A stretch of 64,000 nt of DNA from Pseudomonadota bacterium (GCA_020161855.1 JAIUNJ010000002.1:310001-374000), one strand, 5' to 3'. Shown: positions 47,381 through 56,101, counted from the first letter of the stretch. A program made the numbers and translations. Notes: generated by a model not told the origin, from the sequence alone.

Positions 47381-48018
47381 AGCTTCCGCGTCATCTCGCG
47401 CACAAATTCAGTAAGGCCGAGCTGGCGGCGGCGGCGCAGCCGTTCCGCTGTCAGGATGGCCATCACCTGTTTGTGCGATTCCTCGACCAGATCATTGATG
47501 ATCACATAGTCATATTCGGCCCAGTGGCTGATCTCGCTTGCGGCCTCGGCCATGCGCTTGGCCACAACCGTGGGGGAATCCTGAGCCCGCGCAATCAGGC
47601 GGTCGTGCAGTGCATCGGCAGACGGCGGCAGGATGAAAAGCCGCACCAGGTCATCGCGCATGGTCTCGGCCAGTTGTTGCGTGCCCTGCCAGTCAATATC
47701 GAAAAGCACGTCCCGCCCGGCAATCAAGGCGGCTTCAACCGGCTTGCGCGGCGTGCCGTAGCAATTGCCGAAAACCTTGGCCCACTCCAGCAACTCGCCC
47801 TCGGCAACCATGCGATCGAAGGCGTCCTGCGTAATGAAGTGATAGTCACGGCCGTCAACCTCGGCAGGCCGCGGTTTCCGCGTGGTGACGGAAATGGAAA
47901 GCGAGATGTTGCGGTCTTCCGCAAGCAGCCTCCGTGACAATGTCGTCTTGCCTGCCCCCGAGGGTGAGGACATTACGAAGAGAATGCCGCGGCGCGGGAT
48001 CGGTGTGAGCTTGGCCAT
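47377..48018 (-). CDS. gmk: Guanylate kinase
   Basis: 213 aa; phosphorylates GMP to GDP. P-loop [13 protein letters not shown] near residue 17; GMP-binding region [19 protein letters not shown] and [11 protein letters not shown]. The ATG at 48018 is taken as start; a GTG at 48024, two codons upstream, overlaps the yicC stop (GTGA) and could also serve. Immediately downstream of yicC, a conserved pairing. Confidence 0.96.
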   Translation of the reverse strand: MAKLTPIPRRGILFVMSSPSGAGKTTLSRRLLAEDRNISLSISVTTRKPRPAEVDGRDYHFITQDAFDRMVAEGELLEWAKVFGNCYGTPRKPVEAALIAGRDVLFDIDWQGTQQLAETMRDDLVRLFILPPSADALHDRLIARAQDSPTVVAKRMAEAASEISHWAEYDYVIINDLVEESHKQVMAILTAERLRRRRQLGLTEFVREMTRKL

Positions 48019-48020
48019 GG

Positions 48021-48908
48021 TCACTCGATGTTCTGAACCTGCTCGCGCATCTGGTCGATCACCGTCTTGAGGTCAAGCCCTGTCGCCGTCAGCGATCGGT
48101 CATTGGCCTTCGAGCACAGCGTATTGGCCTCGCGGTTGAACTCCTGCGCGAGGAAGTCGAACTTGCGGCCAACCGGCTCGCGGGAGGCAAGCAACTCATG
48201 CGCGGCCTCGATATGCGAGGACAGGCGGTCAAGCTCTTCCTGGATGTCGGCACGTGTGGCGAGCAGGATGGCCTCCTGATGCAGGCGTGCCTCATCGAAA
48301 CTCGATGATGACTCAATCAGCCGCGAGACCTGCTCCTTGAGGCGGCTACGGATCGCCTCGGGGGAACGGGAAGGGTTTTCCTTCGCTTGCCGCGTCAGCT
48401 CGGTGATGCGCGAGATCTGTTCCGTCAGCACTGTCTTGAGGCGCAGGCCCTCGGCGGCGCGGGCCTTGGCCAACGCGGTGACGGCTTCAGCGAGCGAGGC
48501 CAGCACGGCCTTGTCCAGCGCCGCCTGCCCCTCATCGTCGAGGGCAGGCTCGGAAACATCGATCACACCGCGCAGCGCCAGCAACTGCTCGGCCTGCAAG
48601 GGCGGGCCACCGAGCTTCTTGCGCAGGCCCTCGGCCACCGTGGCCAGTTTGCCTAGAAGGTCTTCATTGACGCGCACTTCGCCCGCGCCATCACCAGCCT
48701 GCATCACCAGCGCCACCTGGACATTGCCACGCTTCAGTTGCGCGGAAAGGGCCGCACGCGCCGGGCCTTCCAGATGCTCCTGCCCGGGGGGCAGCCGCAG
48801 CCGCAGGTCCAGCGCCTTTCCGTTGACGCTTTTCAGTTCCCATTGCCAGTTGCGGCCTGCGTGGTGCCCGGCAGCGCGCGCGAAGCCGGTCATGCTGTTG
48901 ATTGTCAT
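48021..48908 (-). CDS. YicC/YloC family endoribonuclease
   Basis: 295 aa. The N-terminus INSMTGFARA.. with WELKSVNGKALDLRLRLP is the signature of YicC; the C-terminus FLAQEFNREANTLCSKANDRSLTATGLDLK carries the DUF1732 part, with FNREANTLCSKA conserved. Members are RNases linked to small-RNA turnover. Between mltG and gmk on the minus strand, as in many alphaproteobacteria. Confidence 0.95.
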   Translation of the reverse strand: MTINSMTGFARAAGHHAGRNWQWELKSVNGKALDLRLRLPPGQEHLEGPARAALSAQLKRGNVQVALVMQAGDGAGEVRVNEDLLGKLATVAEGLRKKLGGPPLQAEQLLALRGVIDVSEPALDDEGQAALDKAVLASLAEAVTALAKARAAEGLRLKTVLTEQISRITELTRQAKENPSRSPEAIRSRLKEQVSRLIESSSSFDEARLHQEAILLATRADIQEELDRLSSHIEAAHELLASREPVGRKFDFLAQEFNREANTLCSKANDRSLTATGLDLKTVIDQMREQVQNIE

Positions 48909-48980
48909 TGTTCTTGTCGCCGTGGAATCAGTCCCGTGGCGCAGTCTAGAGGGGCAGCCCCCACGCCAAAAGGGCGGCGA

Positions 48981-50384
48981 TCACCGGGTCTTCTTCAGCG
49001 CCGGAATGGGAATCAGACGCTCCCCAAACTGCATCACCGTGCCGGGCTTGAGCACGACAGCGCTCTCCGCCTCCGGCTGCTCCGGCGCTGCATCAGGGGC
49101 ACCGGCAGCGGCCTGGGATGCACCATCGTCGGGCGGTGCGGCGGCGGGTTCCGGAACGCCAGTCGCCTGCTGCAGATCCTGTGCCGCGGTATCGACAGCC
49201 GCCTCCTCAGGGGCCGCAGCTTCGGCGGCGGGCGCAGGCATCGTCATCTCGGGCAAGGCCGGCTGGGTGATCTTCACGATGGTATTGAGCGCATCGAGCT
49301 CGCCCTGGTCGGGCTGCTGGGCCGGCGACGGCTTTGTTGCGACAGTGCCGCCAGCCGCCTCGATCTCGCGCCACTTCTTCACATTGGCATTGTGGGCATC
49401 CAGCGTCTCGGCGAAGGCGTGTCCGCCGCTGCCGTCAGCCACGAAATAGAGGTCGCTGGTCTTGGCCGGATGCAGCACCGCCTCGAGCGAGGCGCGGCCC
49501 GGCGCGCCGATCGGGCCCGGCGGCAGGCCATTGATGGCATAGGTATTGTAGGCTGTCGGCGTGTCGATGTCGCTGCGGGTCAGCGGCCTGTCGAGGCGGC
49601 CCTTGCCGCCAACGATGCCATAAATGATCGTCGGATCGGATTGCAGGCGCATGCCCGCCTTCAGGCGGTTGAGGAAGACCGAGGCCACGCGGGCGCGCTC
49701 TTGCGGCAGCGCGGTTTCCTTTTCCACGATCGAGGCCAGTGTCACCATGGCTTCCTTCGTGGTGATGATCGAGTCAGCCGGGCGCGTCGCCCAGACCTCA
49801 TCGACGAGCTTGGCCTGGGAGGCCATCATCTCGTCCAGCAACTGCTGGCGGTCCTTGCCGCGCGGGAACAGGAAGGTGTTGGCCGCCACCTCGCCTTCCG
49901 GCGGCACTTCGGCAATTTCGCCCGTCAGGATGTCATTGGCCTGGATGCGGGCCACGGCCATGGCGCTGGTCCAGCCTTCGGGAACGGTGAGCTTGTGCAT
50001 CACCACGCGGCCCGAGGCGATGATGTTGAAGACCTCCGCCATCGAAGCCTTGGCGGGGAAAGCGAATTCGCCCGGTTTGAGCGTGGCGCCACGGAGCGAC
50101 TGTGCAAGGCTCGCCGCACTCATCACGGCCGCATCGGAGATCACGCCATTGTCGCGCAGCAGTGCTGCGATATCGGCGCGCCCAGCGTCGCGCGGCAGGA
50201 TCACAATCTTCTCTTCGGTGAGCGGCCCGGCGGAGGTGTAGGTTACATAGCTCCAGGCGGCAGCGGCGCCCAGGAGGCAGCCAAACACGATACCCCAGCC
50301 GAGGAACGCTCCCAGCACGCGCGTCAGCGCGCCCGATCGCTTCTTCTCTGGCTCGAAGTCCGGCAATCGCTTGTTGCGGCTCAC
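48981..50384 (-). CDS. mltG: Endolytic transglycosylase MltG
   Basis: 467-aa inner membrane enzyme that cuts nascent glycan strands. It has a short cytoplasmic N-terminus, one transmembrane helix at about 25-48 (GAFLGWGIVFGCLLGAAAAW), a LysM-like region, then the YceG domain with the catalytic Glu in ASIVEKETALP and the substrate segment LQSDPTIIYG. After residue 345 there is an unusual 120-residue Ala/Pro/Glu-rich tail ending in VMQFGERLIPIPALKKTR. GTG start. 42 bases after fabF. Confidence 0.93.
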   Translation of the reverse strand: MSRNKRLPDFEPEKKRSGALTRVLGAFLGWGIVFGCLLGAAAAWSYVTYTSAGPLTEEKIVILPRDAGRADIAALLRDNGVISDAAVMSAASLAQSLRGATLKPGEFAFPAKASMAEVFNIIASGRVVMHKLTVPEGWTSAMAVARIQANDILTGEIAEVPPEGEVAANTFLFPRGKDRQQLLDEMMASQAKLVDEVWATRPADSIITTKEAMVTLASIVEKETALPQERARVASVFLNRLKAGMRLQSDPTIIYGIVGGKGRLDRPLTRSDIDTPTAYNTYAINGLPPGPIGAPGRASLEAVLHPAKTSDLYFVADGSGGHAFAETLDAHNANVKKWREIEAAGGTVATKPSPAQQPDQGELDALNTIVKITQPALPEMTMPAPAAEAAAPEEAAVDTAAQDLQQATGVPEPAAAPPDDGASQAAAGAPDAAPEQPEAESAVVLKPGTVMQFGERLIPIPALKKTR

Positions 50385-50426
50385 GGCGGTGCCCCTTTTC
50401 GCGCGTCCCAGTCGCGCCCCGCCTGT

Positions 50427-51692
50427 TTACGCCGCGACGCGGCGCAAAATCAACGAGGCATTCGTGCCACCAAAACCAAAGGAATTGGACAGAACTGTGT
50501 TGATTTCCTTCTTCTTGGCCACCTTGGGCACAAGATCGACCGCCGTCTCAACCGACGGGTTCTCCAGGTTGAGTGTCGGCGGGCAGATATTGTCGCGCAT
50601 GGCGAGGATCGAGAAGATTGCCTCAACCGCACCGGCAGCGCCGAGCAGATGCCCAACCGACGATTTCGTCGATGACATGGCCAGCTTCGCGGCATTGTTG
50701 CCGACGAGCCGCTCGACCGCGCGGAGTTCGATCTCGTCACCGAGTGGCGTCGACGTGCCATGGGCATTCACGTAGTCGATGTCGGACACGCTGATGCCAG
50801 CCCGCTTCAGGGCCGCCTGCATGCAGCGATAGGCGCCATTGCCGTCTTCCGACGGTGCCGTGATGTGATAGGCATCTCCCGACATGCCATAGCCGATCAC
50901 CTCGGCATACATCTTGGCGCCGCGCGCCTTGGCGTGTTCATATTCCTCGAGCACGACGATGCCGGCGCCCTCGCCCATCACGAAGCCGTCGCGGTCCTTG
51001 TCATAGGGGCGCGAGGCCTTCTCGGGCGTGTCGTTGAAATTGGAAGACAGCGCCTTGCAGGCGATGAAGCCGGCAATGCCGATGCGGCAGATCGCCGACT
51101 CGGCGCCACCGGCCACCATCACGTCGGCATCGCCAACAGAAATGATGCGGGCGGCATCGCCGATGGCGTGCGACCCGGTGGAGCAGGCGGTGACAACCGC
51201 ATGGTTCGGGCCCTTGAGGCCGAAGTTGATCGAGATCAGGCCCGAGGCCAAGTTGATCAGCGAGCCCGGAATGAAGAACGGCGAGACGCGGCGCGGCCCC
51301 TTCTCCTTCATCAACAATGTCGTGTCCTGGATGCCGGTCAGGCCACCGATGCCGGAGCCCACAAGAACGCCGGAGCGATACTGCTGCTCCTCGGTCTTGG
51401 CCTCATAACCGGAATCCTTCATCGCCTGCTTGGCGGCGACGAGGGCAAACTGGATGAAATCGTCGTAGCGGCGCTGGTCCTTGGGATCGATCCAGTCGTC
51501 GCGCTTCAGCGTGCCGTTGCTGCCATCGCCTTCCTTCACCTCGAAGGCAATGCGGCTGGAAAGATCGGAGGCATCGAAGCGGGTGATGGGGCCTGCCCCC
51601 GATTCACCTGCGAGCATGCGCGACCAGGTCGTTTCGATGCCGGTGCCCAAAGGCGAAACAATGCCCAGACCAGTGACAACAACGCGGCGCAT
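50427..51692 (-). CDS. fabF: Beta-ketoacyl-ACP synthase II
   Basis: 421-aa condensing enzyme of fatty acid elongation. The catalytic Cys lies in VTACSTGSHAIGDA; the two His are in VNAHGTSTPLGDEIE and SSVGHLLGAAG; the C-terminus has NSFGFGGTNASLI. AGAGGT precedes the ATG. Downstream of acpP with a 124-base gap that carries a hairpin, so acpP and fabF levels can differ. Confidence 0.97.
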   Translation of the reverse strand: MRRVVVTGLGIVSPLGTGIETTWSRMLAGESGAGPITRFDASDLSSRIAFEVKEGDGSNGTLKRDDWIDPKDQRRYDDFIQFALVAAKQAMKDSGYEAKTEEQQYRSGVLVGSGIGGLTGIQDTTLLMKEKGPRRVSPFFIPGSLINLASGLISINFGLKGPNHAVVTACSTGSHAIGDAARIISVGDADVMVAGGAESAICRIGIAGFIACKALSSNFNDTPEKASRPYDKDRDGFVMGEGAGIVVLEEYEHAKARGAKMYAEVIGYGMSGDAYHITAPSEDGNGAYRCMQAALKRAGISVSDIDYVNAHGTSTPLGDEIELRAVERLVGNNAAKLAMSSTKSSVGHLLGAAGAVEAIFSILAMRDNICPPTLNLENPSVETAVDLVPKVAKKKEINTVLSNSFGFGGTNASLILRRVAA

Positions 51693-51736
51693 CTCATACC
51701 TCTTGCAGATGTTCGATTGGCTTCAACTCAACACTA

Positions 51737-51777
51737 AAACGCGGGATGACAAGGTTTGACGCCCTGCCCCCGCGTTT
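51737..51777 (-). terminator. Hairpin between acpP and fabF, partial terminator
   Basis: A 9-bp inverted repeat, AAACGCGGG at 51737-51745 and CCCGCGTTT at 51769-51777, flanks a 23-base loop; on the minus strand the stem ends in TTTTAG. It lies about 40 bases after the acpP stop. It fits an attenuating terminator that keeps ACP, needed in excess, above FabF. Confidence 0.6.
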
Positions 51778-51816
51778 CAAATTTCAACGATCCACGCAAC
51801 AAGGCGCGGAGAACGA

Positions 51817-52053
51817 TCAGGCCTGAGCCTTCTCGATGAACTTGACGGCATCACCCACCGTCTGGATTGTTTCGGCGGCGTCGTCGGGAATCTCGATACC
51901 GAACTCTTCCTCGAAGGCCATCACGAGTTCCACGGTGTCCAAGCTGTCGGCGCCGAGATCGTCAATGAAGCTGGCTTCAGCCTTCACCTTGTCCGCATCT
52001 ACGCTGAGATGCTCGACGACGATCTTCTTAACCCGGTCAGCGATATCGCTCAT
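51817..52053 (-). CDS. acpP: Acyl carrier protein
   Basis: 78-aa acidic carrier for fatty acid synthesis. The phosphopantetheine Ser is in [19 protein letters not shown] near residue 36. The ATG at 52053 ([16 protein letters not shown]) is the usual start and follows GAGGAC; an in-frame TTG two codons upstream is unlikely. Clustered with fabF but separated from fabG-fabD by an accessory insert of about 4 kb. Confidence 0.97.
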   Translation of the reverse strand: MSDIADRVKKIVVEHLSVDADKVKAEASFIDDLGADSLDTVELVMAFEEEFGIEIPDDAAETIQTVGDAVKFIEKAQA

Positions 52054-52258
52054 GTGCAATTGTCCTCAAACTGTTAACGCCCTGGCGGTCCGGACACCTT
52101 GCTTTGGGTCCCCCTCAAGCCGCTGGCGGTTCCTAGCATAATTCGGATGGCGGTCAAAAGGGGGAATAGTTGGCCCAAAATAGTCCCGGACTGGCTCTGG
52201 CATTGGCGTGGCAGAGGTAAGAATCTGTCATAAATTCTTCAAGGAAAAAGCGTCCCGC

Positions 52259-53131
52259 ATGAACGGCATAACCCGCGGCTACTTGCTCGGCTTAGTCGGT
52301 GTGGCCATTTTTTCGCTCACCCTGCCGCTGACCCGGATTGCCGTACAGGAGCTCAATCCCCTGTTCCTCAGCATCGGCCGCACCGTGCTGGCCGCGGCCA
52401 TCGCCCTGCCCGTGCTGCTCCTCTCCCGTCAGCCCTGGCCGGCCCTCGCTGACCTGCGCCTCCTTCTCGTCACAGCGGCGGGCGTCGTCTTTGGCTTTCC
52501 CGTGCTCTCGGCCATTGCCATGCACAGTGTGCCGGCCTCGCATGGTGGTGTGGTGCTCGGCGCACTACCTCTGGCAACAGCAGCGATGAGCACGGTCTTT
52601 GCGGGTGAGCGCCCGTCACGCGCCTTCTGGTTCTGGAGTGCAGCAGGCTCGCTCGCGGTCATCGTCTTTGCACTGTGGGATGGCGGCCTCTCCTTGCAGA
52701 GGGGCGATCTTCTTCTGCTCGGCGCTCTCCTTGCCGCCGCCGCCGGCTATGCAGCGGGTGGCACGCTGTCGCGCAAGCTCGGGGGCTGGCAGGTCATCTG
52801 CTGGACGCTGGTGATTGCCCTTCCCCTCACCCTGCCGCTCACGCTCATCCTGATGCCCGCCCAGCCGCTGGCCATGCCCGCCTTCGCCTGGGGATGCTTT
52901 CTCTATCTTGCCGTGATGAGCCAACTCGTCGGCTTCTTCGCCTGGAACGCAGGCCTTGCCACCGGCGGTGTCGCCAAGGTCGGACAGGTGCAGCTGTTGC
53001 AAACCTTCCTCACGCTGGCTGCGGCTGCCGTCATCAATGGCGAGCCGCTCACCTGGCGCACCTGTGGTTTCGCAGTGCTTGTCGCCGCTTGTGTCTGGTT
53101 TGGCCGCAAGGCGCAGGTTCGCCGCAACTGA
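52259..53131 (+). CDS. EamA/DMT-family transporter
   Basis: 290-aa, ten-helix exporter with two EamA repeats (GLVGVAIFSLTLPLTRIAV and GDLLLLGALLAAAAGYAAGG). The ATG at 52259 gives a normal N-terminus (MNGITRGYLLGLVG); AAGGA lies upstream. Substrate unknown. First gene of an accessory block placed between acpP and fabG, on the opposite strand. Ends 2 bases from the convergent winged-helix protein. Confidence 0.88.
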   Translation: MNGITRGYLLGLVGVAIFSLTLPLTRIAVQELNPLFLSIGRTVLAAAIALPVLLLSRQPWPALADLRLLLVTAAGVVFGFPVLSAIAMHSVPASHGGVVLGALPLATAAMSTVFAGERPSRAFWFWSAAGSLAVIVFALWDGGLSLQRGDLLLLGALLAAAAGYAAGGTLSRKLGGWQVICWTLVIALPLTLPLTLILMPAQPLAMPAFAWGCFLYLAVMSQLVGFFAWNAGLATGGVAKVGQVQLLQTFLTLAAAAVINGEPLTWRTCGFAVLVAACVWFGRKAQVRRN

Positions 53132-53133
53132 TT

Positions 53134-54021
53134 TTAGGTGCCGGTCGGTGGCCGGAACTTCTGCTTCAGGTCAGCCACGACCCGGTCCACCACGGTCTTT
53201 TCCCATCCGGGCGTGGTGGTATGAACGCCTTCATAGCTTTGCGTCCACAATTGCTCTCCCTCGATGGAGACAAGCCGCACCAGAAGCAGGGCAAAGTCGT
53301 TCTTCTCATCGAGCGTCAGGTTGAGCGTAAGGCTGCCTTCATCCAGTACGCGCCAGCTTGGTTCATGAACATTGGCATCGATGATGCGGGCATCGAGCGT
53401 CTGGGCGGCAGCCACCAGCATATATTCATGCAGCATGGAAGCAGCGGCGACACTCTTCACTGCAGCGCTTTGCAGGCGAACCGGTTCCACCAGCACGGCC
53501 GGGCGTCCTGCTGCCAGCCTGTTGCCGCCAGAAGGATTGACGAGGAAGTGCGTTGCAAGCGATGCCACAACGGCAACGGCCGCCGCCAGGGCCAGGCCAA
53601 GCACAAGCGGCCCCCAGTTCTTCTTCGTGGCCAATGCCGCGCCTTGGCTCAGGGGTTGGGCTGCCGCGCGGCTGAACTTTGGTCTGTAGCCGCCCGACGG
53701 CACGTCGATCTGGATGGGATCATCCCGGCCCTGCAACAGCTGATAGGTTGCCAGCAGCTGGCGTAGCCGCGAGAACTCCACACGCACGATGCTGTCGGTG
53801 TTGGGGTCGAAACTGGATGCGCGCTGAAAAACGACGGTGGCGATTGTGTAGGCCTTCAGCGAAGCGCCACGGCCTGAAAGTTCTTCTTCGACAATGTAGC
53901 GGAGCAATGTTGGCAGTCGGGAGCCTTCACCCAGCACGCCGCATTGCAAGATGCGGTCGAGGGATTGCCGCACCTCGTCCTCCGGCACCGGCGGCGTAAT
54001 CTGTATTGCTCCTCTATCCAC
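53134..54021 (-). CDS. Winged-helix membrane protein of the ToxR/CadC-like type
   Basis: 295 aa, GTG start. The N-terminal 120 residues have a segment I recall from the N-termini of many rhizobial adenylate cyclases and TPR regulators: RLPTLLRYIVEEELSGRG, LKAYTIATVVFQR, FDPNTDSIVRVEFSRLRQLL and DVPSGGYRPKF, a winged-helix-like domain. One transmembrane helix follows at about 138-160 (PLVLGLALAAAVAVVASLAT), then a periplasmic or TolB-N-like domain (residues 180-290) with a WTQSYEG strand. It may sense an envelope signal and bind DNA. Its target is unknown; the neighbouring transporters are candidates. Confidence 0.7.
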   Translation of the reverse strand: MDRGAIQITPPVPEDEVRQSLDRILQCGVLGEGSRLPTLLRYIVEEELSGRGASLKAYTIATVVFQRASSFDPNTDSIVRVEFSRLRQLLATYQLLQGRDDPIQIDVPSGGYRPKFSRAAAQPLSQGAALATKKNWGPLVLGLALAAAVAVVASLATHFLVNPSGGNRLAAGRPAVLVEPVRLQSAAVKSVAAASMLHEYMLVAAAQTLDARIIDANVHEPSWRVLDEGSLTLNLTLDEKNDFALLLVRLVSIEGEQLWTQSYEGVHTTTPGWEKTVVDRVVADLKQKFRPPTGT

Positions 54022-54290
54022 AGCTCATTCCGTCGCCTTGATGATCCGTCATCGAAACCGTTCGAATCCGGCTACTGGTTATTGCACATAAAGATCACAC
54101 CAGTTAGCGCTTTCTGAAACGTTTAGGGCCGTTGCTGCCTGTGAACGTGCCGTGGCCAGGCCGCGAAAAATACCTTTACAAAACTGGTGAGCTGACTGTC
54201 GAGTTTGGCCAGCAAAACGGCAGCGGTCAACAATACTTACGTTGTGCGGCGCGCAAAAAATGACCAGGCCAAGCCTGTGTTGTGCAACAG

Positions 54291-54318
54291 CGATGCAACC
54301 ATCTGGGGCATTGCATCG
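54291..54318. repeat. 8-bp inverted repeat CGATGCAA-N12-TTGCATCG
   Basis: Perfect arms at 54291-54298 and 54311-54318 with a 12-base spacer, upstream of the winged-helix gene. It could be an operator dyad or a stem in a long leader. Seen once only. Confidence 0.5.
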
Positions 54319-54422
54319 GCCCGCGAAGTCCCGGCGCTGTGAAAAGGCCCCAGAATAGTGCGTTGGCAGGCCATGCCCGCCGTGGCCGGCCGGGACCTGT
54401 CTGGCGCAACGCCGGCAATTGG

Positions 54423-54450
54423 CCTGTGGCCTTGCCACAGGGGCAAGGCC
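54423..54450. repeat. Two overlapping, mutually exclusive hairpins
   Basis: Hairpin A pairs CCTGTGGC (54423-54430) with GCCACAGG (54434-54441). Hairpin B pairs GGCCTTGCC (54428-54436) with GGCAAGGCC (54442-54450). Both are perfect and share bases, so only one can form. They begin just past the MFS stop on the minus strand and lack a T-tract. They may act as the MFS 3' end or as a switch. Confidence 0.6.
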
Positions 54451-54454
54451 ATGA

Positions 54455-55657
54455 TCAGCCCGTCATTGACCGGCGCACTTCCACGAAACACAGAACGCCC
54501 GCAACACCTATGGCTGCAAAGACATAGGTGGCGATGGTCGCGCTGGACATTTCTGCAATCCAGGCGAAGGTAAATGGCGCAATGGCCGCAAGCACATAGC
54601 GCAATGCGCTCATCAGGCCCTGCCGGGCGCCATAGCCGCGGGAGCCGAAAAGCGCCAGCGGCAGCGTGCCCTGCAGGATGCTCTTGAGGCCCGATGCCAT
54701 GCCGACGAGAATCGCAAAGACGACGGCACCGGCGATCTGCGGTGCCGTCGCTGCCACGATCAGGAAGGCCAGCGGCAGCAGCGCCATCGCCAGGATCGTG
54801 ATAGTCAACGGGTGCCGCCTGGAGCCGAACATGATGTTGGTGAAACGCACCACCACCTGCGCCGGACCAAAGAGCGTGGACACGCCAAGAGCCGCAGCGC
54901 CGAAGCCAAGAGCGTGCAGCATCGGAACCATCTGTGAAATCACCGCCGACAATGTGATCCCGCTCAGCGCGAATCCGGTAGCAATCAGCCAGAGCAGTCG
55001 CCGGGCCTGCTCGGGTGGCACCGTGGCTGGCCGTTCCTCCACGGGCCCGCCGCCATGATGGGCGCGGCTGCCGCTGCCGATGCGTTGCCGCGACCAGCGC
55101 GACAACAGCACATGCACCGGCACGCAGATGAACAGGTTGAGTCCGGCGAAGATCACATAGGTTGCCCGCCAGCCGAAGGCCGCATCAAGCCAGCTTGTCA
55201 CCGGCCAGAACACCGATGAGGCAAAACCGGCAATGAGCGTCAGCAGCATGATCCGCCTTTGCCCGCCCCGCGGCTCAAGCTGCACCAGCGAGGTGAAGGC
55301 GGAGTCATAGAGCACCATCGAGGCCAGGACTTGCACCGCGATCATTGCCGCCACGAAGACAACGGCATTCGGCGCCAGCGCCACAAAGACGAGCGCAACG
55401 CCGCACAGGGCCGAGCCCAGCACCATGAGGCGCGCGGCCCCGAAGCGGTCAAAACCACGCCCGGCAAAGGGCATGATCAGGCCGCCTGCCACCAGCGCTG
55501 CCGAAAAGACGCCGAAGAACCAGCTCTGCGTCTTGCCGAAATCCCGCGCTGCATCAGCAGCTACAATGGAAAACGAGTAATACAGCGTGCCGTAGCCGAT
55601 CACCTGGGTGAGGCCGAGCAGCCAGACCGTCTGCGCATCACGGCTCAGGCGCAGCAC
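54455..55657 (-). CDS. MFS transporter
   Basis: 400-aa major facilitator protein with about 12 hydrophobic helices. The loop 2-3 motif reads GRGFDRFGAARLMVLG, and a long cytoplasmic loop with RWSRQRIGSGSRAHHGGG and EERPATVPPEQARR splits the halves. The N-terminus TVWLLGLTQVIGYGTLYYSF is typical of one proteobacterial MFS group. GTG start. Substrate unknown. Confidence 0.85.
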   Translation of the reverse strand: MLRLSRDAQTVWLLGLTQVIGYGTLYYSFSIVAADAARDFGKTQSWFFGVFSAALVAGGLIMPFAGRGFDRFGAARLMVLGSALCGVALVFVALAPNAVVFVAAMIAVQVLASMVLYDSAFTSLVQLEPRGGQRRIMLLTLIAGFASSVFWPVTSWLDAAFGWRATYVIFAGLNLFICVPVHVLLSRWSRQRIGSGSRAHHGGGPVEERPATVPPEQARRLLWLIATGFALSGITLSAVISQMVPMLHALGFGAAALGVSTLFGPAQVVVRFTNIMFGSRRHPLTITILAMALLPLAFLIVAATAPQIAGAVVFAILVGMASGLKSILQGTLPLALFGSRGYGARQGLMSALRYVLAAIAPFTFAWIAEMSSATIATYVFAAIGVAGVLCFVEVRRSMTG

Positions 55658-55970
55658 GGCATCTCCGCGGCACTACGGTTGTCGGACGTGAGGACTTCGG
55701 TCGGGTGATCAGGCACGGGGCATCAGGTGGCAGGCTTCGCTATCGCCCCTGTTACCCCTTTCCCCGGCCGAATCGGAACTGCCGAATTGGCAGGCCAGCC
55801 TCGCGCCGCACTCACCACCTGCAATCATCCGCCCCGCCCGTCATTCCAGCGCAGAGCCGTCATTCCAGCGAAAGCTCGAACCCAGCTTCGCTACCAAACA
55901 CACCTCTCCAAACCTGGATCAGCCCCACGCCACCACGTCATCCTCATTCGGCTTGCAGGACTCTTGTTGG
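55658..55970. other. 313-base non-coding region with short CGTCATTCC repeats
   Basis: Between the MFS gene (start 55657) and the fabG terminator. No gene seen. It contains the repeat pair at 55839-55870 and a C-rich stretch around 55800-55840. It marks the right edge of the accessory insert. Confidence 0.5.
55839..55870 (+). repeat. Tandem copies of CGTCATTCCAGCG
   Basis: Two 13-base copies at 55839-55851 and 55858-55870, followed by AAAGCTCGAACCCAG. The motif resembles the dispersed intergenic element seen in many proteobacteria as CGTCATTCCCGCGAAAGCGGGAA. The inner inverted arm is decayed here, so it looks like a remnant. Confidence 0.6.
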
Positions 55971-55975
55971 CGGCA

Positions 55976-56012
55976 TGAAAAAGGCAGAGGGGCGTTTCCG
56001 CCACTCTGCCTT
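55976..56012 (-). terminator. Rho-independent terminator after fabG
   Basis: On the minus strand AAGGCAGAG pairs with CTCTGCCTT (arms at 56004-56012 and 55981-55989), with an inner GGCG/CGCC stem and a TTTC-type loop; a T-run (TTTTT, 55978-55982 and adjoining) follows. It lies about 90 bases beyond the fabG stop and ends the fabD-fabG transcript. Confidence 0.85.
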
Positions 56013-56101
56013 GTCTCTGAACCCATTTCTGGATTGTCCACAAATCTAGTGAAACACCGCGCGCCTGTCAAGCACTAAATTCACAAAAAGGGAATTTCGT
56101 T

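Larger units (their letters stand above)
54022..54454. other. 433-base non-coding region with several inverted repeats
   Basis: Lies between the winged-helix gene and the MFS transporter, both on the minus strand. No frame with a ribosome site or a recognisable product. It holds a promoter-like AT-rich part (54060-54130), the dyad at 54291-54318 and the overlapping hairpins at 54423-54450. Confidence 0.55.

Noticed and set aside
48738-50675. Plus-strand 645-codon frame opposite yicC and mltG
   Set aside because: Antisense artefact; Arg/His-rich, no ribosome site, and both minus-strand genes are well supported.
54237-54491. Minus-strand 84-codon frame in the gap beside the MFS gene
   Set aside because: No ribosome site; Arg/Ala/Pro-rich; lies over inverted repeats and the MFS 3' end.
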